Numbered from the stretch's first letter, positions 10,761 to 22,560 are shown. The stretch: DNA of 64,000 nt from Leptodactylus fallax (GCA_947044405.1 CAMRHE010000063.1:5761501-5825500), one strand, 5' to 3'. Notes: generated by a model not told the origin, from the letters alone. Numbers and translations: made by a program.

Positions 10761-11564
10761 GACAATCTAACTCCCCAGACAACCCCTTAACAGTCAATAG
10801 GTTTAGCTGGAATTGGATATTACAATTTTAGTTGAACATACTTGTACTGTGATGGCTTCAGTATGTCGCTGACAGTGCACTTGTGAGTGATGGCGGCTGG
10901 CTTTTCTACACAGCCATTTCCTGCTACATTGAGTATCTGTCACAATGTAATTAGTCATGCCTGAGGCGCCTCATGTCAAATAAGGGTGCAGGTCAATGCC
11001 GAGGAATAGAAGACTTGAGATGTGTAGAAATTTCTACGGGCCAATAGTGCTACGAATGTCACTCACAATTAGATAATTATTAGTCTCTTATTAGTCCCTG
11101 GTGTTGGCTGTGATCTATTTTTATCCTACAATATATGGACAGTTACCATGGAAATTCCAGTAAAACTCCTTTAATACAGTACCAAAGGATCATCTAGCAA
11201 ACTATGACTAGGTTATCGCAAGCCCTAAATACCCTAAAGGTCTATCTTATCATTCATTTGTATTGTCCTAATGCAAACAGCCTTGATTAAAAATCTATAT
11301 TTTTGTATACAGCTTTTGTGCAGAACTGTGTGTCTCCAAAGAAACAGACCACAAACAAATCCTGTGTAGTCTGATCCTTAAGTCACACACCTGGCCAATG
11401 TTAGGGTTCCCTCCAGCTTCTGAGACTATGCAGACCATCATGTCTGAGGTGGTAACACTTACATAGCAGTGCTTCTGTTAGCAGGGTGCCAACTACCCTT
11501 AGAGGTAGGAAACCACATTACAAATAATCTTGCAGAAGGCCATTCCCACCAGTGTGGCTTGCAA
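10761..11564. other. No gene recognised
   Basis: No open frame, inverted repeat or tandem structure stands out. Confidence 0.5.
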
Positions 11565-11716
11565 AGCTATCATGACTCAGCAGGTTTCTACTCTCCTGCA
11601 CTAGGCCAGCTATCATGACTCAGCAGGTTTCTACTCTCCTGCACTAGGCCAGCTATCATGACTCAGCAGGTTTCTACTTTCCTGCACTAGGCCACCTATC
11701 ATGACTCAGCAGGTTT
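11565..11716. repeat. Tandem array, 43-bp unit, 3.5 copies
   Basis: Units beginning AGCTATCATGACTCAGCAGG start at 11565, 11608, 11651 and 11694 (the last with ACC for AGC), each containing CTCCTGCACTAGGCC. The copies are nearly identical, so the array is young or recently homogenised. Confidence 0.92.
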
Positions 11717-12229
11717 AGTGTCATCATGTTTCCTGGTTTGGAGACCCAGAGATCATATGTTGATGGACCTCTGTCAGAATATCAGTGTAATAGAAGGGGG
11801 AACCCCCTTCAAGATCCAACTGTACAAAGTGGAGAGAGACTATAAAGAGTGTCTCCTGCTCTAGAGAACATCGACTTCACTATATCTTAAGTGCAAGACT
11901 CATTGATTTCACATAATACTTACAGGGTACCTGTCATTTTAACAAATTGTGACATGTCAAACGTTTCGATCAGTAGGAGTGCTGGGTGCAAGTGCCTCAA
12001 CCTCAATCTCTGAAACAACTGTCTCGAGCTTGTGGTGTTTGGAGTCAAAGTCTGTAGAGACTGTATACCACCAAGCACAAAGGGATGTTGAATGCATTGG
12101 CTCCTTTGTGGGCATCTCAGCACAAGGACCCTCATATTTTAGAGCTCTCGAGAGATTCATTTTGCAAATATTTGCAGGTTTTGTCTGCCCGTTTTGCTTC
12201 AGGAGGAACTTTTTTGGCCCAAACTGGAA
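11717..12229. other. No gene recognised
   Basis: Overlapping open frames of 67-117 codons on both strands at 11920-12302 are mutual shadows with no family motif. Nothing else is supported. Confidence 0.45.
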
Positions 12230-12610
12230 ATGCTATATAGATTTCTTCAGACCCCAAGTGTATAATAATCAGAGGACATGGGCAAGTGCTGAAACAAAAT
12301 AAACATTAATACTTACCTTTCCTCACCTCTCTCCAGCACTGCCTTGCTGCATTCCCTTGGGTTCCTCTTTGGTCGTCTTCCAGAACCCTGAGAAATGTCA
12401 CGGGCCCCAGGTGACCACTGAGGCCTTTGATTGGGCCTCAGTGGTCATGTGATGTCATGGCGCTTCAATGTCACCCAGGAAGATGGAAGAAACCAGAAGA
12501 TGACTAAATGTCTCAACCACAAAAGTTTTGGGTTCGGTCCAACCCGAAATTTTTTGAAAAATTTGGGTCAAGTCGCATTCATTCTGAATAAGTTTGCTCA
12601 TTTCTACTTT
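12230..12610. repeat. Decayed dispersed repeats (inverted-repeat element plus GGTTCGGTCC motif)
   Basis: Positions 12250-12330 (CAGACCCCAAGTGTATAATA, TTACCTTTCCTCACCTCT) match one arm of the inverted-repeat element at 6951-7200. The part 12400-12470 holds ACCACTGAGGCC and TTGATTGGGCCTCAGTGGTC, an internal inverted repeat shared with the copies at 40090-40200 and 60090-60130. The end 12520-12605 carries GGGTTCGGTCCAACCCGAAA and GTTTGCTCATTTCTAC, another dispersed motif. Confidence 0.6.
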
Positions 12611-13219
12611 GTTCCTTAGATTAGAAGTAGTTTGTTATCCTTTCATTTATTACAGGGTATATCGGGAGTCGTCTGCTCTGATCCTGACAACAACATCTTT
12701 TCATCTTCGGGGTCCCTACTATCTCCATCTAATGTTCCGTACTTTCTGTCTACTTATATACACTTGTTATATCTGTTTGATGTCCGTGTCCTCATATTAC
12801 ATCCAATTATTTACATTAATGCAAAAACGCCATTACTTTTCTATGCTAACACGTTTTATATGGCGCACTTCTCCACCAATATGGGTTATAGGGTGACTCT
12901 ACACAATGCCATCTGGTATACCGTAATTTGCAAAGATGGAGACTTTCCATTTCAGGATCACTTCTAAGACATTAGTAAACAGGTTAGATGCAGCACAATA
13001 GTCGTTGCTTGTCAGGGGTGCACTTACCATGTAGCTCTAATTAGAATATGCCCCATTAACGAGCGCTGCTCCTGCTCCTATACAATGCTTAATTTGTTTT
13101 CAAAATTCAGATTTCCATTTGGGTCAATTAGTTTCCCTTGGTACAAGGTGTAACCCAGCGCTAAACCTAAATAACATAAGATATCAATTATTCATGGTGA
13201 CTAGTGGAAAGGCTGTAAG
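12611..13219. other. No gene recognised; appears unique
   Basis: Two overlapping plus-strand open frames of 100-111 codons (12594-12967) are hydrophobic by chance and AT-rich. They lack a family motif and are not backed by splice or promoter context. 13000-13200 is unique-looking sequence. Confidence 0.4.
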
Positions 13220-13224
13220 GAATT

Positions 13225-14222
13225 ACCGTATAGTAATGTATACGAGAGCATCCAGATAGTATATACTATTGTATACGAGAGTGTCCAGACAGTATATAGT
13301 AATGTATACGAGAGCATCCAGGCAGTATATAGTAATGTATACAAGAGCATCCAGATAGTATATACTAATGTATACAAGAGCGTCCATACAGCATATAGTA
13401 ATGTATACAATAGAGTCCAGGCAGTATATAATAATGTATACAAGAGCATCCAGATAGTATATACTATTGTATACAAGAGTGTCCAGACAGTATATAGTAA
13501 TGTATACGAGAGAGTCCAGGCAGTATATAGTAATGTATACAAGAGCATCCACATAGTATATACTAATGTATACGAGAGCGTCTAGACAGTGTATAGTAAT
13601 GTATACGAGAGAGTCCAGGTAGTATATAATTATGTATACGAGAGCATCGAGGCAGTATATAGTAATGTATATGAGTGCGTTCAGACAGTATATAGGTTTG
13701 TATACAGGAGCGTCCATACAGCATATAGTAATGTATATGAGAGCGTCCAGACAGTATATAGTAATGTATACAAGAGCATCCAGATAGTATATACTAATGC
13801 ATACAAGAGCGTCCATACAGCATATAGTAATGTATACAATAGAGTCCAGGCAGTATATAATAATGTATACAAGAGCATCCAGATAGTATATACTATTGTA
13901 TACAAGAGTGTCCAGACAGTATATAGTAATGTATACGAGAGAGTCCAGGCAGTATATAGTAATGTATACAAGAGCATCCACATAGTATATACTAATGTAT
14001 ACGAGAGCGTCTAGACAGTGTATAGTAATGTATACGAGAGAGTCCAGGTAGTATATAATTATGTATACGAGAGCATCGAGGCAGTATATAGTAATGTATA
14101 TGAGTGCGTTCAAACAGTATATAGGTTTGTATACAGGAGCGTCCATACAGCATATAGTAATGTATATGAGAGCGTCCAGACAGTATATAGTAATGTATAT
14201 GAGTGCGTTCAGACAGTGCATA
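13225..14222. repeat. 33-bp minisatellite with 429-bp higher-order repeat (left part)
   Basis: Units of 33 bp follow the pattern GTATACGAGAG, C or T, then CAGACAGTATATAGTAAT. About 30 units are present. Unit variants recur in the same order 429 bp later (13 units of 33 bp): GCGTCTAGACAGTG lies at 13578 and at 14007, and AAGAGCGTCCATACAGCA recurs about 429 bp on. The unit length is a multiple of three, so several frames stay open, including a 337-codon minus-strand frame at 13223-14236. That frame is a Tyr/Ile/Leu/Asp-rich repeat and not a protein gene. The array resumes after the insertion at 14223-14591. Confidence 0.95.
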
Positions 14223-14591
14223 CAGGTGCATCTCAATAAATTAGAAGATCTTTGAAACGTTCATTCATTTCAGTAATTCAGTAATACAATCCATAATCAG
14301 CGTCTTCCATGATTGTGTGTCCTACTGAACCAGACTGAGGGACCATTTATAGGCTTAGGAAATCTTGGCAGGTGACACTGAATTTACAATACTGAAATTT
14401 TTCACAATATTCTAATTTTTAGATTTGGGTTTTCATTACCTGTAATCCATAATCAACATTTACAGAAATAAAATACTTGAAATAGAAGACTCTGTGTGTA
14501 AAGAATCTAGAAAATATAGGAGGTCACTTTTTTAAATTTAATTACTGAAATAAACGTTTCAAAGATATTCTAATATATTGAGATGCACCTT
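14223..14591. mobile_element. TA-flanked MITE with ~50-bp terminal inverted repeats
   Basis: The left end is CAGGTGCATCTCAATAAATT and so on, through TTTGAAACGTT and TTTCAGTAATT. The right end is the inverted copy, finishing TATTGAGATGCACCTT. TA lies immediately outside both ends (14221-14222 and 14592-14593). The 33-bp array reads through in register when the element is removed (GACAGTGCATA joined to GGTTTGTATACG). There is no open frame. TA target choice and end structure fit a non-autonomous Tc1/mariner-type element; the family name is not established. Confidence 0.85.
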
Positions 14592-15018
14592 TAGGTTTGT
14601 ATACGAGAGCGTCCAGACAATGTATAGTAATGTATATGAGACAGTCCAGGTAGTATATAACTATGTATAGGAGAGCATCCAGGCAGTATATAATAATGTA
14701 TACGAGTGCGTTCAGACAGTATATAGGTTTGTATACGGGAGCGTTCATACAGTATATAATAAAGTATACGAGAGCATCCAGACAATATATAGTAATGTTT
14801 ACGAGTGCGTCCAGACAGTATATAGTAAAGTATACGAGAGTGTCCAGACAGTATATAGTAAAGTATACGAGAGCATCCAGACAATATATAGTAATGTATA
14901 CAAGAGCGTCCAGGCTGTATATAGTAATGTTTACGAGTGCGTCCAGACAGTATATAGTAAAGTATACGAGAGTGTCCAGACAGTATATAGTAATGTATGT
15001 AAGAGTGTCCAGACAGTA
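14592..15018. repeat. 33-bp minisatellite (right part)
   Basis: This continues the array at 13225-14222 after the inserted element. About 13 units follow the same 33-bp plan, with more TTTACGAG and AAGTATACGAG variants and less exact order than the 429-bp superunits to the left. A local superunit is visible: AGTAATGTTTACGAGTGCGT occurs at about 14790 and again at about 14923. Confidence 0.93.
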
Positions 15019-15034
15019 ATAAAGAAAGACGCCT

Positions 15035-15158
15035 TTAAAGGGATTCTATCATTGGAGAAACATGTTTAACTGAAGCCACGTCGTAATAGCCTTTATAAAG
15101 GCTATTACGATGTGGCTTCAGTTATAAACATGTTTCCCCAATGATAAAATCCATTTAA
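15035..15158. mobile_element. Nearly perfect hairpin MITE flanked by TTAA
   Basis: TTAA at 15035-15038 and 15155-15158 bounds a palindrome. The left arm carries ATTCTATCATTGG, AAACATGTTT, CTGAAGCCACGTCGTAATAG and CCTTTA. The right arm repeats these inverted with few mismatches. Almost no loop is present, so single strands would fold into a stem of about 58 bp. The TTAA ends suggest mobilisation by a piggyBac- or Kolobok-type transposase; that is inference. Confidence 0.85.
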
Positions 15159-15159
15159 G

Positions 15160-16174
15160 GAGCACTTTGACACGCACATACGTCTATGAAGTTGGCATAA
15201 TGTTTACATCGCCAAGAAGAGGTCTCAAATTTTTGACAAAAAAGTGAGACTGACGTGAAATCCTGGTTGGCAGATTTTTTTTACCACTTGCTGGACCCCC
15301 CCCGTCCCTTAACTATATGCATCTGGGCAGTCAGGGGTAAATACAGGGGTTATCATCTGGGACAACATTGCTCGTAGACTTCCTTTAATAAGGACATTTA
15401 ATAGATGCTACAAAAAGCAAAGGGAGTCTTGACACAAGATATAACAATGTTTGTAGTCTGTTACCATAGAAACACATAGGTCTGTAGAGGAGCTATAGAC
15501 ACAAAACGAAAAACACACATTTTTACTGAGGATTTTTTATTTATTTTTTTTTAAACTACAAAAATAGCTGGTTATTAATTTAAGCACAATAAAAATAATC
15601 GGCAGACTTCTCTTTGACATCCCCTCCATCCTCAGTCCCTCAGAATTGCTTTCTTAACCCACAGACTGAATAATTTTTCCAATAACAGGAGAAACAATTT
15701 ATTTTTTTAATGAGGAAATGCATCGTTCTGATGAATTATTGAAAGATAAATTTTAGATAATAACATTTTTGTTAATTATTTTATCTCCATTTTTATCGCC
15801 ATACATTCTAAGCAAACCTTCTCCTGGCGGATATAATATATAACAATAGTACTCGGGCCATATATAAATCCTGCAGAAGTAATTCTTGCAGAGAAATCTC
15901 TTTACATGAAGTTTCGCTTCCAGTCTTTCCTGCGTCATTTGCAGAAAATAAAAAATAAAAAAAATCCCCTTCCGGCATCAATAATTCAACTTCATGTTGG
16001 CTGGCAGTTGTTCGCTTATTAAAGCGGCTCCATCATGTTATACGAAGGCCAGGTACAAAGCAGAGGAGAGATAGATATTTATATCTGGATGTAGGAGAGG
16101 TACGGATGATAATGATATTACTTAGGTTTCCTTAGGTAGCGCTATTAGGATCCTGCATACCCGCACATACTTAC
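15160..16174. other. No gene recognised; mostly unique-looking
   Basis: No coding or RNA feature. AT-rich, with a short C run at 15297-15305. The stretch 15560-16130 lacks visible repeats. Confidence 0.45.
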
Positions 16175-16249
16175 CTTTAAAGGGGTTTTCTGGGTGTTAG
16201 GTCGCTGGGGGGCCAACTTTCAATACCTCACAGCTTATTTAAAGTGCTT
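16175..16249. repeat. TTAA-anchored dispersed-repeat end
   Basis: TTTAAAGGGGTTTTCTGGGT at about 16176 is the terminal phrase of a dispersed TTAA-flanked family; close variants occur at 8223, 21273, 33172 and 39660. Confidence 0.5.
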
Positions 16250-18010
16250 GTCTATTGTTTATTATACTATGCAGGGGCCATTAAAGAAGTGTTATACTGT
16301 GCAGAAATCACTAAGGCAACATTATACTCTGCAGGGCAACTAAGGGAGCATTATACTGCGTGGGGACCACTTAATGAGCATTATACTGTGTGGGGATCAC
16401 TAAGGGAGCATTACACTGTGTGTGGACGACTTAATGGACATTATACTGTGTGGAGACCACTAAGTTAGCATTACACTGTGTGGGGATCACTAAGGGAGCA
16501 TTATACTGTGTGGGGACCACTTATGGGGCATTATACTGTGTGGGGATCACTAAGGGAGCATTATACTGTGTGTGGACCACTTAACGGACATTATACTGTG
16601 TGGAGACCACTAAGTTAGCATTACACTGTGTGGGGATCACTAAGGGAGCATTATACTGTGTGGGGACCACTTATGGGGCATTATACTGTGTGGGGATCAC
16701 TAAGGGAGCATTACACTGTGTGTGGACCACTTAACGGACATTATACTGTGTGGAGACCACTAAGTTAGCATTACACTGTGTGGGGATCACTAAGGGAGCA
16801 TTATACTGTGTGGGGACCACTTAATGGGCATTATACTGTGTGGGGATCACTAAGGGAGCATTATACTGTTTTGGGACCACTTAATGGGCATTATACTGTG
16901 TGGAGACCACTAAGTTAGCATTACACTGAGTGGGGATCACTAAGGGAGCATTATACTGTGTGGGGACCACTTAAGGGGCATTATACTGTGTGGGGATCAC
17001 TAAGGGAGCATTATACTATGTGGGGACCATTTAATGGGCATTATACTGTGTGGGGACCACTTAGTGACCCCCACACAGTATAATGCCCATTAAGGGAGCA
17101 TTATACTGTATGGAGACCACTAAGTTAGCATTACACTGTGTGGGGATCACTAAGGGAGCATTATACTGTGTGGGGACCACTTAATGGGCATTATACTGTG
17201 TGGGGATCACTAAGGGAGCATTATACTGTTTTGGGACCACTTAATGGGCATTATACTGTGTGGAGACCACTAAGTTAGCATTACACTGAGTGGGGATCAC
17301 TAAGGGAGCATTATACTGTGTGGGGACCACTTAATGGGCATTATACTGTGTGGGGATCACTAAGGGAGCATTATACTATGTGGGGACCATTTAATGGGCA
17401 TTATACTGTGTGGGGACCACTTAGTGACCCCCACACAGTATAATGCCCATTAAGGGAGCATTATACTGTATGGAGACCACTAAGTTAGCATTACACTGTG
17501 TGGGGATCACTAAGGGAGCATTATACTGTGTGGGGACCACTTAATGGGCATTATACTGTGTGGGGATCACTAAGGGAGCATTATACTGTTTTGGGACCAC
17601 TTAATGGGCATTATACTGTGAGGAGACCACTAAGTTAGCATTACACTGAGTGGGGATCACTAAGGGAGCATTATACTGTGTGGGGACCACTTAATGGGCA
17701 TTATACTGTGTGGGGATCACTAAGGGAGCATTATACTATGTGGGGACCATTTAATGGGCATTATACTGTGTGGGGACCACTTAGTGACCCCCACACAGTA
17801 TAATGCCCATTAAGGGAGCATTATACTGTGTGGAGACCACTAAGTTAGCATTATACTGTGTGGGGATCACTAAGGGAGCATTATACTGTGTTGGGACCAC
17901 TAAGGGAGCTTTATACTGTGTGGGGACCACTTAATGGGCATTATACTGTGGGGAGACCACTAAGGGAGCATTATACTGTGTGGGGCTACTAAAGGACATT
18001 ATACATTATA
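16250..18010. repeat. 30-bp minisatellite of the CATTATACTGTG family with 150-bp and 360-bp higher-order units
   Basis: About 58 units of 30 bp have the form CATTATACTGTGTGGGG followed by ACCACTTAATGGG or ATCACTAAGGGAG. Two superperiods are visible. In 16411-16860 a five-unit (150-bp) block repeats about three times (TGTGGAC variants at 16411, 16561 and 16711). In 16741-17820 a twelve-unit (360-bp) block repeats three times (16741-17100, 17101-17460, 17461-17820). Each 360-bp block ends with a perfect inverted pair of 25-bp arms. The 30-bp length also leaves reading frames open by chance. Confidence 0.96.
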
Positions 18011-20259
18011 AAGGACACAACTACAAATAGTAGGGGTGCCCCAGGGGAACCGTCACCATCGCCTCAGTGCAACCCCCTCATCACTGTACCGTCCAGAGGC
18101 CTGCAAGAGAATTTGGTGCCAAAAGCCACCATGACCAATATAGCTGCCATCTTGGGACTACTCATAACTGTTCCATCTCCTCACTGGTGGTTCCCGGGGG
18201 GCGCTGCATTGGCGATTATGTTATTCCATTCGAAGTTCAAGCTGAGTCAGCAAGGTCATCCGAGTTTCCATCACGGTGTCCATCAGTGATGGAATCTGTG
18301 ATTGAGTCTCCTCATTGACCTTCCAGGGTTAATTTAGGTAAAATAAGCAGTGATTCGGCTGAATGTATTCACTACAAATCTGCTCTCCCATTAACAGAAT
18401 AAAAAACAACGTTAATCAATTATTTGCTTTTAATCCCATTAAATTGTGGTTTCTGGTCGGCTTCCTACGAACTGCGACAAGATCTTAAGCTGCAGCACAA
18501 AAGGCTCTGTTCTTGTTTCTTATAAATAGCTCAGCTGCGGCATAAGAAGTGAGAGACATCAGAGGAGGATATACAGTATACAGCCACATATAAATCATCA
18601 GAGGTCAGAATATCTGTCTTTATAGAGTCCATAAGCAAAGAGATCTCAAAAGAAAGGGATTAACCCTGTCATGGCAAGCTGGATCTTACATAGTTTCAGG
18701 ACCGACTTCCTTTCTTAGGCAGGTTTCTTCAGTACGTCTATAGTGGACAGCAGGTGGTGGACCCGCCCTGCCACCTAAAGAGTTCAACTTCGGGACACTC
18801 TTAAGGGTGTTGTCAAAGTGGCCTCCCAGTTTTTCACCCCTTAACTCCATACAGGGATCATGACTTGACTGCAGGGAGGCCGCCAGGTGGTTACCTCTCG
18901 GAGTGGTCCTGGTATAGATGTCAGAGAGACACTGGCAATGGATGGTCAAATATGGGCTGAGTTCATGGGTCAGTGGAGTGTGTCCTGAGTCAGGCAGAAG
19001 CCAAAGTTGGTGACAGGCATCAGGCATATGGTCGGTACACAGGAAAACGGTCATAATGTAGGGAAAATCAGTAGATTCCCTCACAGAAATAAGCTGAGCT
19101 ATGAACCTATATTGCTTAGGCATCAATATGTTCTAGGCAACAGGGATTGACTGGTGAAGATTAACGTGCGCACACTGGCCCTTTAAGATTCAGCAATGGA
19201 GTGCATGTGCGCTCTAAGGGAGCCAGAGGGAGAGCAAAGAAGGGCCAAAGGGGAGTAAATTGGCACCCATGACCAACGGGGAGGACAGTATGGTGGTGAG
19301 CACGACACACCAGCATAGCAAGAGGACACTCCAACAGATTAACCTGGTGGAGGGTACCATCTAAAGCAGTGGCACCCACTGCCAGTATCACAATGTCACC
19401 CATGGGTTCTATTGCATTGGCAAGTGGATCTTTTAGCATTAGCGCTGTGTCTGACAAAGGTGGTCGTTACGTCTATGTAGTTCTTCCTTCTGTTACAGAT
19501 CAAAAGAGGAAGTGACATGGCTGCCGACTTCTTGCCAGAGAGGAAACTATGCATTATCCTTAATTGATAATAATTTTTAGGGTTGTGTAAAATCAGGACG
19601 TCCTGTTCCTGTAGTCTGATTTCTGATCAAGGGCCCTAATACATGGGCCAAGCATCAAGCAAGCACCGATCAACAATATATCAAATCACCCCATATTAGA
19701 AAGGTCAATGCAATATCAGATCAAGAGGTGGAGGAGAAGAGCAGTGATATAAAGATCTCTGTACCCATGGTTTAGGGTATTTGTATATTGTCCTTTTAAC
19801 ACCTAAACTAGAAATAAGCCAGGAATAGAAGAACACAGCAAAGAGTAGCCACTACTTACTTACTATTTACTGCTTTAAGGCCACCATTTTTCTATAGGTT
19901 GGTGACTCAATGGAACAATCTAAAAGAATGGGCCCTTCTAGAACGGTATCATCCATAAGGAAAACCAGGGCAAATTTGTCTTGGTTACTACATATCCATG
20001 CATTGGGAACCTCACAAGTCCAGTTTTTGTTTATACCCCCTTCTATAGGCCTAATAGATTAACCCCTTTTCTCCAAAATCTCTTAGCCTTTCAAGCTCCA
20101 TCATGATGGTCCCTCTCCTTATCTCTTCAGTACAGACCTGGCACAGTAGACTACCGGTGGCCGATGGCCAGGTGTACAATTCTACAAATTTACCATGTTG
20201 TGCAGACTCAAAGCAATTTTTTGATACCCGGATTGTCAAATTTATTTAAGTTGATGGTC
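18011..20259. other. No gene recognised
   Basis: A 146-codon minus-strand frame (18686-19126) and smaller ones at 18067-18318 and 19161-19457 show no family motif. The G/C and codon pattern are unremarkable. 18340-18560 looks unique. No tandem or strong inverted repeat was noticed. Confidence 0.45.
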
Positions 20260-21269
20260 ATTAAGGCTTTACTTGTACCATGTGTGCCCAAAAATAAGAC
20301 CTACCCCGAAAACAAGCCCTAGCATGATTTTTCAGGATTTTTGGAGTACAGTTCATTAAAATACAAGTAAAAAAGTAAATAGAATACAGCAGGACAGATA
20401 AAGTAGGCCCTTCATCAAGGAAATCAGACACGCCCAAAAGAATCGCACCCCCAAATGAATAGGACATTGACCTTACGGGAGCTATCTGTACAAGATGGCA
20501 CTAGTGAGATAGCTCTCCACAACAGAGGGTTGAATATCGGTAGTGCCGGATTCACACACAGATCAGGTAGTCCCACTGGTATCACTCCATGCCTGAGCCC
20601 GAGTGTTGTGGCTGCTTCCGGTCACCAGGGGCAGCCAACAGCTACACTTGGCTGCAGGGGAACACTGCAGCCAATGGAACGGAAAATACACATGTGGATT
20701 CCAGGCATGTCCACCTAAACGTTTGCAGCAAGAATCCATTGGTCAACGTAGAATTTCATGGTAGTATTTATTTTTTTTTTATATTAAAATGTGCTGTCTG
20801 CATCTGAAGTCAGAGTGACCTTACTTAAACAGTAGTGGCAGCCATGTTGGCTATTACTCAGCTTTATCAACAATGGAATTAACTTAACAGAGGACGAAGA
20901 GACTGTTTAATATAGGTTAGAATCCACGTTTCCTTTAGTTCATTATAAAAACTTTTTAAAAACAATTTTACAGCTTTTCAGAAACGTCTATTTCTGAGTA
21001 GCGAGGCAGAACATTTGAAGACTGTTGTCATGGTAGTAAACCCATTCAAACCACTGAAAAGCGTATTATAAAAACTGGTTGAACAAACCTCTTGTAGTCA
21101 GTGCGTTTTGTATAATAAATGTGATTGTAGCCTTTCCAGCTGCAAAAGCAAATAAATAAAAAAAAAAAAAAAAAAAGAAAAATTGGTAGAATTCTACAGT
21201 TGGTATATTTTAAAATCATGATCAAAATTTTTTAAATCATACCCAGTTTTATAGACAGAAATGACTGTT
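20260..21269. other. Mostly unclassified; dispersed repeat scrap at 20275-20345
   Basis: GTGCCCAAAAATAAGACCTA followed by CCCCGAAAACAAGCCCTAGC (about 20282-20323) is a phrase I know from interspersed repeats in several vertebrate groups, but I cannot assign a family. There is an A run at about 21158-21176. No gene. Confidence 0.45.
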
Positions 21270-22560
21270 CTTGTTAAAGGGGTTGTCTAGTTTAGAACTC
21301 AAAATGTTCTATATTCTTTTTGGGAATTATGAGTGAATAAGGTTAGCCCCCCGCCCCGCTCTGTCTGGATCCCCCTTTTCGCTCTCCAGCATCCTCACTC
21401 TGTTTTCTCATCACCTCTTCTGTCTTCTTTCCTTCACTTTCTCCTGCTCTACTGTATTGCCTGAATTCCTCCAGGACTGGCCACTGCCCACCTGACTACG
21501 ACTACTGCATTCCGATTGCATTGAGACTTGATGTAACCAGCAAATGTGATGTCAACTGTTGCTAATGGAGACTGTAGTGAAGTCCAAAGCAGACAATACC
21601 TTTAAAGAGGACTTCTCTCCTACTGTAACATATCGGATTTAGTAAATACTTAATATCACCATCCTACTGGCCAAGTGGGCATCCCACTTTCATCCTCCAG
21701 GTCCTGCATGACTTCCCCATTTCCCTCCATGTCTTTTGTTGACTTCCTCCCCTGACCTGCTACTTGTCTAATGTATAACCTGAACTGCTCCAGCTCTGAC
21801 CACTGCCCACCTGACTATGACAACTGTTAATGGAAACATCCTGGGGATATCATGTAGTGAAGTCCGAAATGGACAATCCCTTTAAAGAGGACTTGTCTCT
21901 CCTGGCATATCTGTTTTAGCTAATACTTCATAATATCATGGTCTTCTGGCCAAAGGGGCGTCCTGCTCTCACCATGGCTCTCCCCAACATCCATACTCTG
22001 TTTCCTGACTACCTTTTCTGTATGCTTCCTAACTTAACACCTCTTGCTATCATCTCTGTCCACCTGACTACGACTACCGCATTCTGATTCTGTATTAAGA
22101 CTTGGTGTAACCAGCTAGTGTGAAGTCAATTGTTGCTAATGAAGTTGGGGATGCCTTGTGGTGAAGTCCAAAGCAGACAGTCCCTTTAATGAGGACTTGC
22201 CATCTCTCCTTACATATCTGTTTCAGTAAATACTTAATATCATGGTCTGCTGAACAAGGAGGTGTCCTGCTCTCCCCAGTATCCTCAGTTTTCTGAGAAC
22301 GTCTTAAGTGTGCTTTCTGCCTTGACCTTCTGCTTGTCTACTGTATTGCCTGAACTCTATCAGTTCTGACCCCTGCCCACCTGACTACGACTACAGCACT
22401 CTCATACTGATACTTGTGACTGTGTGAGCAGCTAGTATTGTAAACTGTTGCTAAAGGAGACCACTCATGGCAACGATCTGCAGTAAGTCCAGATCCCTGT
22501 AGAGGGCTAAAGGGTGAATACCAGTGGCTCGACACTCACTATATCCATGACAAATAGGTG
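21270..22560. repeat. Degenerate tandem repeat, ~250-320-bp unit, four copies
   Basis: The phrase CTGCCCACCTGACTACGAC or close variants lies at about 21484, 21803, 22056 and 22373. Each copy is followed by a variant of GTAGTGAAGTCCAAAGCAGA, and the first three then continue CCCTTTAAAGAGGACTT or similar. The copies are diverged and differ in length through indels. The first begins at TTGTTAAAGGGGTTGTCTAG, the TTAA-type repeat end. There is no coding capacity. Confidence 0.8.

Noticed and set aside
12594..12967. Two overlapping hydrophobic open frames as a membrane protein
   Set aside because: Overlapping frames of similar length in AT-rich DNA, no family motif.
13223..14236. 337-codon minus-strand open frame of repeated Tyr/Ile/Leu/Asp-rich residues
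   Set aside because: It is the translation of a 33-bp minisatellite; open frames occur on both strands and the units vary like non-coding repeats.
16250..18010. CRISPR-like regular repeats
   Set aside because: Repeats are contiguous without unique spacers, the context is vertebrate, and there are no cas genes: a minisatellite.
18686..19126. 146-codon minus-strand open frame as a gene
   Set aside because: No recognisable domain; length is possible by chance in a 64-kb window.
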